Origin: Myrmaecium sp. VS I D KN 1
Taxonomy: Eukaryota > Ascomycota > Dothideomycetes > Valsariales > Valsariaceae
Reading direction: 5' to 3'
Length of the DNA stretch: 64,000 nt
Assembly (NCBI GenBank): GCA_019775845.1
Contig: JADQAV010000028.1
Coordinates: forward strand, 982,496 to 1,046,495
The translations under genes and the position numbers were made by a program. The notes under the pieces are model-generated. The model searched no databases and was not told the origin of the DNA. It saw only the letters and a list, made by a program, of their open reading frames with translations. Positions 11,493 through 25,114 of the stretch are shown in pieces (the stretch's first letter is position 1; every line of letters begins with the position of its first letter).

Positions 11493-14400
11493 ATAGTAGG
11501 GTTAGAAGTATCCTTAGATCTTACTACTTAGGAGAAGCTATCTACTCTTAGGAAGAGCGCTACCTAGGAGATATCTACCCCTAGAGATAGTATAGATTAT
11601 AGCTAAATAAGGAGAGATCCTAAGAAAGATAAAATAATAAAAGGATATAAAAAGAATAGCTCCTTATTTAGGATTAAAACTACTATAAATTTATTTATCT
11701 TTTATTTCTTAAGACTTTTTATACTCTATCCTTAATCTCGCTAATTTATAGGATAGAACCTAAGCTTCTTTTTTATATTCCTCCTTCTCCTAGGAGCTAC
11801 CTCCTTATAATTCTAAAGAATTTATACTTCCCTCCGTCCCTAGAATAAGGCCTACTAGATACGGACTTACTAACTAACCTTACTTTATTTAATAACTATA
11901 CTAGGCTCTTCCTCTTATAGAGTAAAGGTATAAATAGTCTAAGGTAAATTAAAGAGATAGGCTCTAATATAAGGGAAGAGCTAATAGACCCTTCTAAGAA
12001 TAAGTATATAATATTAGAGAGGCGTAGATAAGGGGGAGATAATAGATAATATAAAGAAATTACCTAAAAATAGTAGTTCTGACGGGAGATTGAAATACTT
12101 AAGAATATTACTAAGAGATTTAGAAAATATTAAGATACCGCTAAAAAATCTAAATACTTTAGGCTATTATAAAGATAATAATCTAGATATATAAGAATAC
12201 TACTAGGAGATTTAAATATTTTAAATTATTAATAAAGCTAAAGTTTAAAAATATAGAAATACCGTTAGGAAATTTAAATACCTTAGATTACTAACTAAGC
12301 TAAAGCTTAGATATATAGGAATACTACTAAAAGAGCTAGATAACTTAGAGTACCGCTAGGAGAGCTAGACTTAGAAGAAAACTATATAAATAGTAGGAGT
12401 AAAGTAGGATAAGTAACTTAGAGATATAGGCTATAGAAGGCCTAGAGCTAGTAAATAGCGATAAAAAGTCCTAGAAGTAAAGATTATATAATAATATAGT
12501 TATATAATAAAGAATCGGCCTATTTTTATAAAAGCTCTATAATACTACCGCGCTTATTACTAGGAGATACGGTTTAGGAAGACCTATACTCCTAAGGAAC
12601 TAAGAAAGTTCTACTTCTAGGAAGGTTAAGAGACTACCCTTCTAGGATATTAAGCGCCCTTTAGGCTTAATTTAGCTTTTATTACCTACTACTAATACGT
12701 AGATAAGTAAGCTAAGGTTCTTTAAAAGTCCTCCCCTATAAGCTATTAAAAGAAGAAAGAAGAGTTATAAGATTCTTATTAGCGACTAGTAGAGTTTTTA
12801 TAAAAAGAAGAAGTCTAATCGCGTAGCTTATAAAATAGAGAGAATATTTAAGATATTAAGAAATACTACTACTCTTTATTTAGTAAGCCCTTTACTAATT
12901 AAGCTTACGCTTAATTATATTTCTACGCTAGGAATTTAGCTAAATATTAAAAAATATCCTCCGATACCGCTTCTAACGCCCTACCCTTTATTAAAGTTAT
13001 AAACCCCCTAGTCTCTACCCTACTATTTATAATATAGACCCTAGTAATACTCCCTATACTAGAAGCTCTAAAAATATCTTTATTTAATAGAAAGAATATT
13101 TCTACGTTCCTTAAATAATAGGACCTCTTTTACGTAGCTATCCGAGTTACTCTAATAAAAATAACCTTAAAGATTTATCTATATTATAGCCCCCTAATCT
13201 ATATTAAGCTTTAGAAGGAGGAAGCCTTTCTTAAAGGAGATAAGGATAGCTTAAAGAAGTATATATACTATATACTTAGTATAGGTAGAACTAGGACTAG
13301 CTTAAAGTAATTATAAAATATCTCCGCGTATAAGTTACCCGCTATTAAGACTAGCTTTAAGATTTAATATAATACTATTAAATCTACTAAGTAATCTCTT
13401 ATAAGGTCTAAAAAAAGAACAGCCTCTTTAATTAAAAATACTACCTTCTTTTTATCTAGGGCTTTCTTAGGATTATTAGGGAACGCGTCCTTGCGAATAT
13501 AAGTATTACTTCTATAAAAGATAGTATCTAGAACTTCGGGGACTTATACCGGAAAGCTATTATATTTATAGGGGTAAGTAAAATCTATAATAAGCTTATT
13601 TCCTTATAAGTAGACCTTACTATCCCTCTAAGTAGCTAACTATTAGTAGGCCCCGGCGCTATAACCGGGAACGATAATATTAATATACTATAGAGAAACT
13701 TACCGTCTTTAAGCTAGATATAATCTCTTAGCTTAATACCTATCTTCTTTATAATAACTAGAGAGGTTTATATTATAAATATAGCTAGTTTAGCTACTTT
13801 ATTATTTAATATAAAAGGGTCCGCACGCTAGAGGGGGCCGGGAGGATTAAGAAATACTCTAAAGAAAATAAATAGGTTATACTAGATAGTTCTCCCCTAC
13901 TTAGGGGAAGGAGTAGAAGTATAATTTATAAATAAGTCCTAGGAGCGTAAATAGATACCTTAAAAACGCGCCTTAATACTCTATAAATAAGTTAGATAAA
14001 TAATATAGAAGTATACTTTAATATAAATATAAAAAATAATCTAGAGATAGATAGTTCTGGAGACGTCTATAACTAAGATATAGAAGTTAATATAGTAAGA
14101 GTTAAAAGAACTTCCCCTCTATTTATTAATATAGATAAGAAGGGTTACTATAATCTAAAAGATAGAGAGAGGATTAAGAAATAGTATTCTATTATAAAAG
14201 AAGTAAAAGCTAGTACCTACTAACCTCTTACTAAAGCTATAAAATCTACTATAAGCTTAAAGCTAAATAAAACTATAGGCGCTCTTAGCTAATAGTACCT
14301 AGAAGTTATAAAAGGAGTTAAGAAGTATAATCCTAGGTTCCTAACTACTATTAATATCCTCTGGAATACTACTAAGGCGGTAGATAAATCCTTAGTAAAA

Positions 14401-17400
14401 ACTTAAAAAAAGGCTACTATTTAAATAAATATCTAAGAGCTATTCTAATACTACCTAGCTCTTTAGTAAGAGCTTATAAGTTATATAATAGCACTTAGGA
14501 ACTTTTAATCTTTAGCTATTATAAGTAAGTAAATCTAGGGAATTAATTAGGACGCGCTAACTACCGAGGATAGATCTTCTAATACTATTCTTAATTACGA
14601 TATTAATAGACTTAAAATAGGAGGCGATAGCCTCTCCTCTAGTAAAATACTTTAGGTATTTATTTATATTAATAACCTCTCTACGGCCGCTATCGTAGAT
14701 ATAGGAGCCGAAATAATAATAATAATAATAACGGTACTTTAAGAGCGGACGGATATCCCCTTTATTAACTAGGAATTATATTATTATATTATAATAGATA
14801 GTACTTTAGGATTAGCTCTAAGGGTAATTTATAATTATCCTATCGAAGTAGGATTAATAATAACGTATATTACAGTCTAGGTAATTCCGGGTAACGTTAA
14901 GAAGCTCCTCCTTAGAATAATATAGTTATATATAACCTACTACTTTATTACTATCTAGAAAGATAGGATAATATAGTTATCTATTAAAGCTAAGAACGGC
15001 TTTAAGGTAATATAGGTAGGCGCGTTAGTCGATATTAGAGATAAGACCCGCCGATAAGCCTAAGTAATTCTAAAAAACTAAAGGGCGGGATTATAGCTCT
15101 AACTAATCTTATAAAGTTAGGAACTTAAGGTAAGAGGAAGGTTATATAGTAGAAAGAGGTTTTCTCCTTAAAACTAATAAGTAATAAAGATAAGAAGTAC
15201 TAAATAAATAAAAGAACGGACGAGTTTACTAGTAGTAGACTTTCGGGTAGTAATATAAATACTACCTAACTTAAGGAGCTATTTATATATAACTTAGTCC
15301 CTAGCGCTAATAAAACCTAGGACTAGCTTTTATAGCTTAATAATATAAAAGCTAAGCTAAATATAGTATATAAGAGGAAGGATAAGAAAGTCTAACCTAT
15401 TAATATACTAGATAATAAGGCTCCTCTAGGAGGAATTAAGAACTAAAAAAAAAATACTATTAGTAGTACTTTTTTTAAGAAGGTCCTATATAAAGTATAA
15501 TTATTAAAGGACGGGTTTAATAAGTAGCTCCGCTTAAAGGTATTAAATATCTTAATAAGAAGTAAATTAATAAAAAAAGAGGGAAGATAAGCTACTAGTA
15601 GAAGATTTAATTCTATAAGAGAAGAAGCTTCTTTATATACTCCTATTCTAATAAGAAATAAGAAAAGGCCCTAGCCTAGAAATTCTCTAAGATAAAATAA
15701 ATCCGACTAGAGGTCTATCCCCTAGTATAAATAAAGATAGTAGATTATAAGGCCTAATAAGTAGCCGGGTTCCCTATACTTAAGGTATTTAAGGGGACGG
15801 TTATAGCGATATTTATTAAAAAACTTAAGAATAAGGTCCTAGAAAGAGGAAAAGGACCCTATAAGAATATCTAGTCTTTAATAAAGAAGAAAAGTAGAAG
15901 TTACCGCCTTATTAATTTAGCGGTAGAAATTAACCGCATTTTAATCTAAGAAATAAACCTTCCCCTATTTATTAATAACTTTTCTAAGGAATTCGCTAAC
16001 CTCTAAATAACTTCCCTAATTAACTTTCTTTTTAGAATATAACTAGATTCCGCTAGCGGAAGAAAGTAGAAACCTTATAGCTTTTATAATACTTATTAAA
16101 TTCTTTTAGATAACGACGCTTCTATAAGGCTAGACGAACTTTATAATAGTATTTATCCGGATTATTAATAAAATATTTAAAGGGTATAATTATAAGCCCT
16201 TCCTTAATAATATCGGCGTTAAGGGACTTAGGACCCGATATAATAAGGAAGAAATAGCCCTAGATATTTAGAGGTTTATCCTAGAGTATATCTATAGCCT
16301 AAATAAAACCCTCTACTATTTAAAGCTAGCTAGGTATATTATATCTAGAGAGAAGTTATAGTTTTATATAAACGGGGTTAAGGTTATCGGGTTTATCTAT
16401 AACGCGGAGGGGAGGAAGTTAGAAACTATAAAAGTTATTAAGATCCTAAAGTAGTACCCTTATTATAATACTAAGGATATCCGGGCCTTCTTAGGCCTCT
16501 ATATATATTATTATATATAGATTAAGGACTTTACCTAGAAGGCGGCAGCCTTATACGACCTCTTATATAATAGGGTACCTTTTATATTTAAAAAAGATAT
16601 CTTTTAAATTATAGAAATCCTAAAAGAAGCTATTATTATAGCCCCTACCTTAATAAATATTTAGTATAGCCTAGAAGGAGGGGAGATTATCCTCGCGATA
16701 AACGCGAGCCTTACTAAGTAAGGATAGGTCCTTATATAAGCGGAAAAGAATAGCCTAAGAAAGAGATACTTAGTAAGATATAAAAGCGGGATATAAAGTA
16801 TACTAGAATAAGTATATAATATAAAAAAAAGAGAATATAGAGGACTACTAAAAGCCCTAAAGAAATTATAATTCTAATTATATAGAATATACTTTACCCT
16901 AGAACTAAATACTAATACCCTAGTAGCCTAGTTAAATTAACCTGCTAGTAACCTCCTAGGAGCTTAAGTTATATAATAACTTATTTAGATTAGACTTTTT
17001 AATTTTAAAGTCCGCTATATACTTAGGAAGAAATACGTTATAGTAGATAGCCTCTTTTAGAGATAAAGAATAATATTAGATAATATAGATAAAGCTTATA
17101 AAGAAGATATAAACGACTTCGGTAATAGAGAACTTAATATAATAGGAACTAATAATATAAGAAAACTGGACGAGTAAGTCCTTTAAGAAGAATATTTAGA
17201 CGAGAGCAAGCGGATAACGAGGTTCCTTATTATATTAAAAATCCCTAACGATATCCCTATATTTAAGAAATATATTCTAAAATATTTAGTTAAGGAAGGA
17301 TACCTATTCCGCTATATAAACTAATATACTCTATTAAGACGAGTAGTAGATAATTAGAAAATAAGAGAAAATATAATCTAGGAACTATACTAAGCTAGCA

Positions 17401-20400
17401 AATATAGAGGAAGAGAAGGAACCTATAAATAAATTACTAATTAGTACTATTAGGACGATATATACCGCTAAGTCTATAAAATAATCTAGAGGTATAAAGA
17501 ATATTAGTAATATACTAATATCTAGGAAAAAAAGAAACTCTATTCTACTTATATATTAGTTCTATAGGAGTAGGCTTATATTAATATAATATATATATCT
17601 ATAAACTATAGATACTATTATTTCGTAGAAGCCTGGAAGAATCTAAGCGGTTAAATAGATAAAGGCTCTTAAAAAAGATAGACTTTAGAGGAGTAGTAAG
17701 ATTTATTTAAAAAAAATATCTTTTATAAATACGGCTTCGTCCGTAAGATTATAATAAACGGAGGCCTAGAAAATAAGGACCTTATAGAGGAACTTATCTC
17801 TAAGTATAGTATAAGAAGGATATAAGTATCCTTATATTATTTATAAGCTAATAGAGTAGTAGAAAGAGGGTATAAGCCTGTTATTAATATACTAGTAAAG
17901 CTAATACTTAGAGGCTCTTAATCCTAAATAAAGTAATTCTAAGTAGTTTTATAAGTAGATAGGATTACCTTTAAGTAATTAACAGGGATAAGCCTATACT
18001 AAATAATCTATAGTAGGGAGGCTATACTTCTAATAAAAAAAGAGTACCTAAGAGTCCTTAACTAGAGATTAATAAAAATATTAGAAGATCTATTATACCT
18101 CCGGGCGAGATAGATAAGATAAAGGGAGAATAATATAGCGGAAGCTATCCTAAGGATTAGAAAAGAAAAAGGATAAAATAAAGAGTATTAAAATAAATAG
18201 AGGAGGATTTAATTAAAACTCTTAAAGAAGGAAGACCTAGTATTTAGATATAATAGCTAATATAAGACCTCTTTCTCTCAGAAGCTAAACTATTAATAGT
18301 TAAGATTATTTAGAATTAGGAGAATATTTATAATATAAAGAGAGAAAAATAGGACTTATAACTAGAAGAGCTTAATAGAGTAGTAAAAGTAAGGGTTACT
18401 ATTAGGCGAAAGCTAAAAATTTTCTATCCTAAGAAGAAAAGCTATAAGGAAGGTAAAGAAGTCTAAATAAAAAAAATAAGTAAATAGTTAAGAGAGAATT
18501 AATAAGGAACTAATATCCGCTATAGATATTCCTATAAGTTAGAAGTTAGAAGTAGTAATTCTTAGAAAATAGTAAAAAGAGAGGAGAAGAAGAAAGGAGG
18601 TCTAGTAAGAAGTAGAGGAATTATAAAGAAGTGTTAATAAGGGTTTTAGTAAGAATAATAAGGAATAAAAAGAATACCTGAAAAATAAAAAGATTAAAAG
18701 GAGAAGAGAGTAGATTAAATTCCTAAGATACAGGATAATAAAACGCCTAAAAATCCTTAGAATAGTAGGGAAAGGAAAAGAAAAAGAAAAAGAAAAAGGA
18801 AAAGAAAAAGAAAAAGAAAAAGAAAAGAAAGTAAGACCTAGAGGTTTCCTACTTAGGGGCTAGTAAAAAGCCCGAAATAAAGCTAAACTTTAAAAATTAC
18901 TAGACTATTTTACTACTTAAAGTAATATAATACTATTATTCTAGTAAAGATAAAGAAGCGCTATAGAAGCTAGAACTAGGAAAGTAAATTAAGGGCCCGA
19001 GTAAGACTCTTTAGGAAATAAAGAATTACTAAGCTACTTATTTATTACCCTCCTCTATCTATATATAGTCGGGGTTAACCTTAGGGATAAGAGAGGAAGC
19101 TATATTATATAGGCGCTTAACCTCTCTCCGGAGGTTTACTAACTCTTAGGATTATTTATTTAAGTACTAGATTAGTTCTTAGTTATTATCGCGAATTATA
19201 TTAATATTAAAAATTACCTCTAACTAAATATATATAAGTTTATAGTAATTATTAGACGAGACGGAGACTTAATAAGTAAGGCGTAGGAGCTACTAGAAAA
19301 TATTAAATTCTTAATATAGCGCGAATTAGGAAAGTTAAGATTAAATTAAATAAAATAGAAAAATACGAGGATACCTACTAAGTAAGGCTTCTAATTATAG
19401 ATATACTAAGTAAGTATACTTTTAAGATATAATAATAGTACCCTAAGTACTAATAGTAACTTAATAGTAATAAGTTAGGTCTTAGAAGTACTAAATATAG
19501 ACCTCCTAGTACTAGTCTACCTTAAGAATAGAAGTAACTATTAGTAATATTCCCTATAACTAAATATATATATCTTTATTATTTAGAGAGAGGTTTATTT
19601 ATAGAGGGAGCTAGATATACTAATACGGCTAGCTTAGGACGAGAGTAGTATAACTATTTATATAGGTCTATTTAGTTAAGGTAAGCGGGCGGATTTCGCC
19701 TTTAAATATATAAGGGGTATTAATAAGGGGGTAAAGAAAGCGCGCCCTAAGGCGTAGTAAGTCTATTATTATATTATTAAAATTAGACTCTATTATAAGA
19801 TCGACCGGAATAACCCCGGGGGTATAAAAAAAAGATAAAAAAGATATTAAAAGTAGAAAGAAGTTAGCTAGAATATAAGATAAAGGAAAGAGTAAGAAGA
19901 AACTTATTTAATAGAATTCCTCTAGCTCGAGAAATAATAAGAGAGGTAGCGGCGGGCCTCGGAATAATAAGAAAAATAATTATAGGCCTAGAAAAGACTA
20001 GAGAAAGAGCTAGGAGCGAAGAAGACTAAGTAAAATATTAAGTAAAAGAAGAAAAGCGAGGGAACTTATAAAGAGGAACTTTAAAGGTTTAAGAAGTAAT
20101 AGGAGAGGCGGGTATATATAATAAGAGTTAGATAAAACGCTAACTAAGGAAAAAAAAGTAAAAAGATTTACTAGAGTTATAGCGACTATCTAAAGGTATA
20201 TAGAGAAAGGTGCTACTTATAATATATTTTTTTAAGATTTAAGAAGGTATATTAAGGAGTAAAAATATAGTACGTATTATTAGGGAAGTATAAAAAATAA
20301 TTAGAGGGTAGGTAGATAATAAAGGAGCATTAAAATAAAGATAAAATAATAATAAAGTAGTATAAAGGAAGAGGAGGAAGAAGTAAAGAGAATTAAAAGA

Positions 20401-22275
20401 AGTATAATAGAAGTAAAAGAAGAAGAAAATAATTAAAAATAAAAAAGGAGTATTAAGGCGGTAAGAGTAGCCGCTAATAATAAATAAATAATTAACCTAC
20501 TAGATAAGCGCGTAAGCCTAGAAAAATATTTAAGAAGAGTAGTATATTATATAAAAGTATTAGAGAACTTAGAAGAAGCTAAGAATAGATAGAGAGCTAT
20601 AAAGAAGAATTAGGAAGGTTAATTAAGAAGTAGGCCTCTTAGATTATAAAGTAAAGGTAGGGAGTTTAAAAGAAGTAAATAAAATATAAAAAATCTTATA
20701 ACTTAAGGAAGAAGGATAGTAGAAAGAAAGGCTCAGATTTAGAATATTAAAGATAATAAAATTTCCTAAGAATAGAAATAGAAAGAAAAGAAAAAGAAAA
20801 GTAGAAAGTTAAGTATTTATAAAAGTATAGTATATTCTAAGAATTCTTAAAGACTAAGAAAAGACCGTAACCTATATAATACTAGGAAACTTAGGAAACT
20901 AAGAAAGAGCCCTAAATATACCTAAAAGTATATAGGTAAAACTATAGATAAAAAAAGTATAATAAGGAGTTTATAGAAGTATATTATAAGTACGGAAGAT
21001 TTAGGCGAATAAGTTTATAATATAGAAAAGTAGGGCGACTTATTTAGCCTATACTTATATTACTTCTTCTAATACGCCTACTTATTTAGCTAATTTTATA
21101 TAGGCTTTAGAACCTCCCTAAGAAGCTAGATAGTAACTAACTCTAAGTATAATAACTTCCGGAACCTTACTCTTTAAACTAGAAGGCTTTATTACTTTTA
21201 ATATTAATCTACTTCTTTTATAAGAGATAGCGGGGGCGAGAGTAAGAGTAGCTTTATTTTCTTAGGCTAGCTAAAAATACTAAACTAATTAGCGCTAGGA
21301 GAATTAGAACTATATAAAATTAAATAAAATAAGAAGAGACTTATAGAATAGGATAGGTAGAACCTTATATAAAAGTTATATATAGAAGTTACTACTAACT
21401 TTCTAACTAAGTAAATAAGTAACTAATAATAATTCTTAGAAGCTCTAGCGTATCTTAAATAAGGTTCTAAGTTATCCCCGATAAAAGAATATACTAAAAT
21501 AATATCCGGCTTTAAGGCTATAGTAGGAGGAGTTAAACTAGAGGCTTTAGTAGATTAAGCGGGTAGAGCGAGACGAGTAGGGTTATATATATTAGAGGCT
21601 AGCTAAAAGGCCGCGAAATAAAGATATTTATTAGTTACTTTTAATAAGACCTAGCGTCCTTAGTAGCTATAAGATAGGCTAGTAAAGGTTAAAGGAAGCG
21701 CTTCTAATAAATATATATTAAGTATAAGAAATAATAATATAGTATAAAGACACTTCGCCTAAAGGCGCGTCGGAGTAGTCGGCGCTAGACTAAGAGTAGT
21801 TAGAAGAAACCCTAGAGGAATAAAAAGCTACTAAGAACGGCCGGTAAAGTAAAAGGAGTAGAAGAACTTATTAAGGTTAATAAGGCGGCCGTAATTATCT
21901 AAAAGCCGAACGTTTGGTAAAGCTATTATAAGGATAAATAAGTAGAGTTACTAGAAATAAGAAGTAAGGAAAAGAGTCTTACTAGAAGCGGGTATAATAA
22001 AAGCGGCTAATAAAGAATAATAAAAAGAGTAAGTAGCGGCGGTAAGTAGAAGATAAAGAAGGAAGTTAAAGCTATAAAGGAAAGTAAATAAGAGATAGAG
22101 GATATAATAAAGAGAGCCCTAAACGGACGGTAGAAATAAACCTTTAATATTAAGAGAAAAATATATTACCTATTCGAGATAAATAGCTTAGGAGGGAGGA
22201 GATAAGTATAGTAGGGTTAGAGATATCCTTAGATTATACCGCCTAGGAGAGGCTATCCGCTCCTAGGAAGGGCGC
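11493..22275 (+). mobile_element. Ty3/gypsy retrotransposon relic with flanking direct repeat
   Basis: Plus-strand translation shows an aspartic protease at 14690-14710 (VDIGAE in place of the usual DTGAE or DSGAE), a reverse transcriptase with its catalytic motif at 16200-16221 read as FLNNIGV in place of FLDD, the connection/RNase H region at 16479-16950 (AFLGLY..YY..IKDFT, then GGEIILAINAS, where D became N), and an integrase core at about 17.5-17.9 kb (FVEAW.NLSG, then GGLENKDLIEE). The direct repeat TATAGTAGGGTTAGA..CTTAGAT..CTAGGAAGRGCGCTAC at 11493-11570 and 22207-22270 probably marks the LTRs; the right copy stops where a hAT fragment starts. At 10.8 kb the span is long for the family, so 18.9-22.2 kb may contain a nested insertion, including a second gag-like zinc knuckle near 21.0 kb. 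Confidence 0.7.
18770..18831 (+). repeat. (GAAAAA)n simple repeat
   Basis: Roughly ten units of GAAAAA with occasional GGAAAA variants. It follows the integrase region of the plus-strand gypsy relic by about 0.5 kb. It contains neither CpA nor TpG, so RIP cannot alter it, which may explain its good preservation. Confidence 0.85.
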
Positions 22276-25114
22276 TACTATACGGGTCGGGTTTTAGCTA
22301 CTAAAATATTTCTAATATATCTTCGACTTTATTAGGGTATCTCTAAATTTATTAGGTATAGCTAATCCTAAAAAGTAATATAAATAACCTTACTAGCTAA
22401 TATAGCTACTAGCTTAAAGACTAGGATAATTAAAGAATAAAAGACTTTATTAGAAATAATTAAGAGATTAAATTTAATAGGAAAGTTATCCTTTATATTA
22501 AGTTCTAGAGCCCGAAGTATTTAATTAAATTTAATTCTATTATCTACGGCCTACCTACCGGATATAAAACTTTTATCTTAGGTTCTAGAGCCTAAAGTAC
22601 TTAATTAAATTTAACTTTATCCGCTATAGCCTACCTACTAGATATAAGACTTTTATATAAAGTTCTAAAGCCCGAATTACTTAATCAGATTTAGTTCTAT
22701 TCTATTTAATCTATCTTTATCCGTAGGGAGCCTGGTCGACGGCTATATAGTAGGTAGTACTATCTAAGAGGCCTTTATAATTTACTATACTTTATATATC
22801 TCTAGCTATTATAGTCCTAGGAAAGAGAGAATAATTATTATTAGCTCCTCTTTCTTCTCCCTAATACCTAAGATAATATATTAATATTATTATTATCCTC
22901 TTTATCGCTCTAGAGTATATCTATAACTCTATTTACCTATTTAATCCTATTAGTTATTTATAGTTATAAGTCCTCTATTTCCTTATCTAAGCTATTAGAG
23001 AGGTAAAAGTTATTACTTTTTAACTTCTTATTTTCTATCTTTTAATTATTATTATCTTCCTACTCTTCTGCTAGTTCTTCTACCCTAATATCTATCTCTT
23101 TAAGCTTTCTAGTCTATAATATAGTAGTATCTAATCCGTATAAGTGTATTAATAATAGCTATTAAAAGCCCGTTTTATTAATAGTTATAGATATCCCTCC
23201 TAATATTAAATACCCTCTTAATATAGTTTCCTAAAGCCGGAATTACTAGGATATCCTATACTATTCTTATAAATATAGGAAATTACGGTTTAAATCTAGC
23301 CTATAACTAAAGAATATTAAGACTATAATAAATAAGGCTCCGAATATACCGTTCGGCCTCTAAGAAACCTTATATATTCTAGTCTAGACTAGGAGAATTT
23401 ATCCTTATAAGTAACTAGAGGTTTAGTTTACCTACTATAATAGGTCTTACTATAGTAGATCTATTCTATAGCTTAAAATACCTATAATTTAAATTATAAT
23501 AATCCGTAAATTATAACTAGTAGAGGTATACTTAGTTAATACTATTATATAAAATAACTAGTTACCTTAGAAGTAAATAAGCTTATTCTCGAGGTTAAGA
23601 ATAAGTCCTAATAAGAGTAGTACTAATCTTTAAATATCCGCCTAGAAATAATAGTAATAGAGCTTAATCTTTATAGTTTATAGAGTCTAGTAGAGATAAA
23701 TATTCTATTTATTATTCCGCTTTAATAGCTCTTCCTTATATTTCTTAATATAATTAAAGAGAATATTATATACCTTAAGTACTATATTAACTAATACTTC
23801 TTAGTACTCGCCTATATACTAAGTCTATTATTTAAAAGGCCGGAGAATAAAGATAATCTTCTAGATAATCTTCTACTTAAAACTAGATAGTAGAAGAGTT
23901 AATAAATTAGAATCGTCCCGGGACTAGATATACTTTATAATAATATCCTTTAATAGGTAATATCTGATATATATTAAAACGAACGATAATTATTATATCT
24001 TAATATAGTAGAGAAGGGTATACTTTTAATATCTAGTCTTTACCTAAAGATTTAAAAATACCCTCTCCTATTCTAGTAAGCTATATATATAGATAGCTAG
24101 TTTATAAAGCTAGATTAAAGTTAGGATTTAGTATCTTATATATTTCCCTTATATACCTTTTTATATATACTCTTATATAAAATTATAGTAGTATAAGAAA
24201 GACTATTTATATTCCTCCTCCTAATTACATTCTTATTCAGTTATAAGGTTAATAGAGAGGACGTATAGGAAGGAATATCTTCATATATAACTAAATAGTA
24301 TATAATATATAGTATACTCTTATTATACTATTAAATACTAGGTTTTCTTTTATATATTTCTATACTAGGCTATTTAGAGTATTACGTAATATCTTATTAT
24401 TTAAGGTATTATCTATAGTTAGGTAAGAAACCCTATCTTATAATCCTTATTATTACTAGTAAACTACTCCTCTAAGGTTATTACTAGTATAAGGGCCGAT
24501 TACCTCCTCGAAGCTAATTATAACCTCTTTAAGGTCCTATTATTTTATACTATAGGACCCTAAGATAGTAAGGAATAAGATATTATTTAGGCTTATTTAA
24601 TAATCTAAGATCAGACTAATCTTAGTCCCCTCGCCTAAATTCTCCAGAATATAGCTATCTATTTTATTTAATAGAGAAGTAAATAAGAGACGGATTAATA
24701 CTAGATTAGATTAGTATTAAGCTTAGGCGGCGGAGGAGAAGTAGTTTACTATAACTAGATAGCTTTATATTCTAATAAAATAAGTAGAATATTTCCTAGA
24801 ATATAGGGGACTTAATAACCCGGAAAGGGAGGTTATTCTCTATAATAAAGAGAAGGATAAGCTCCTAGAACTAATATATAAAGAATTAGGTACTATATCT
24901 ATTAGAGCTAGTTATTTTCTATTTTATTAGTTTATTTAAGAGTAGAGGATAGGGTAAGGAAACCTTTTAATAAAGCGTATAATTAGGATAGAAGTATTAC
25001 CGCGATAACGACTCCGATACTATATAATAATATTAATACTAGAGTTAAATACCTTTATATATAGGAGGCTAGTTAAATACTTTTTATATAGCTTAATAAG
25101 TATCCTATTAGACC
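22276..25114 (-). mobile_element. hAT transposase relic
   Basis: On the minus strand near 23060-23240 the translation reads DILVIPALGN..KRVFNI followed by RRDIYNY with stops. This corresponds to the C-terminal dimerisation region of hAT transposases (pattern DILxIPA.....ER.FN..R.I...R). The left edge, 22276-22315 (CGGGTCGGGTTTTAGCTACT), matches the subterminal part of the element at 25115 (position +82), but its outer 80 bp are missing. The catalytic core should lie to the right, 23.3-25.0 kb, but I could not recognise it. Probably the autonomous partner of the shorter hAT-like copies in this block (inference). Confidence 0.55.
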
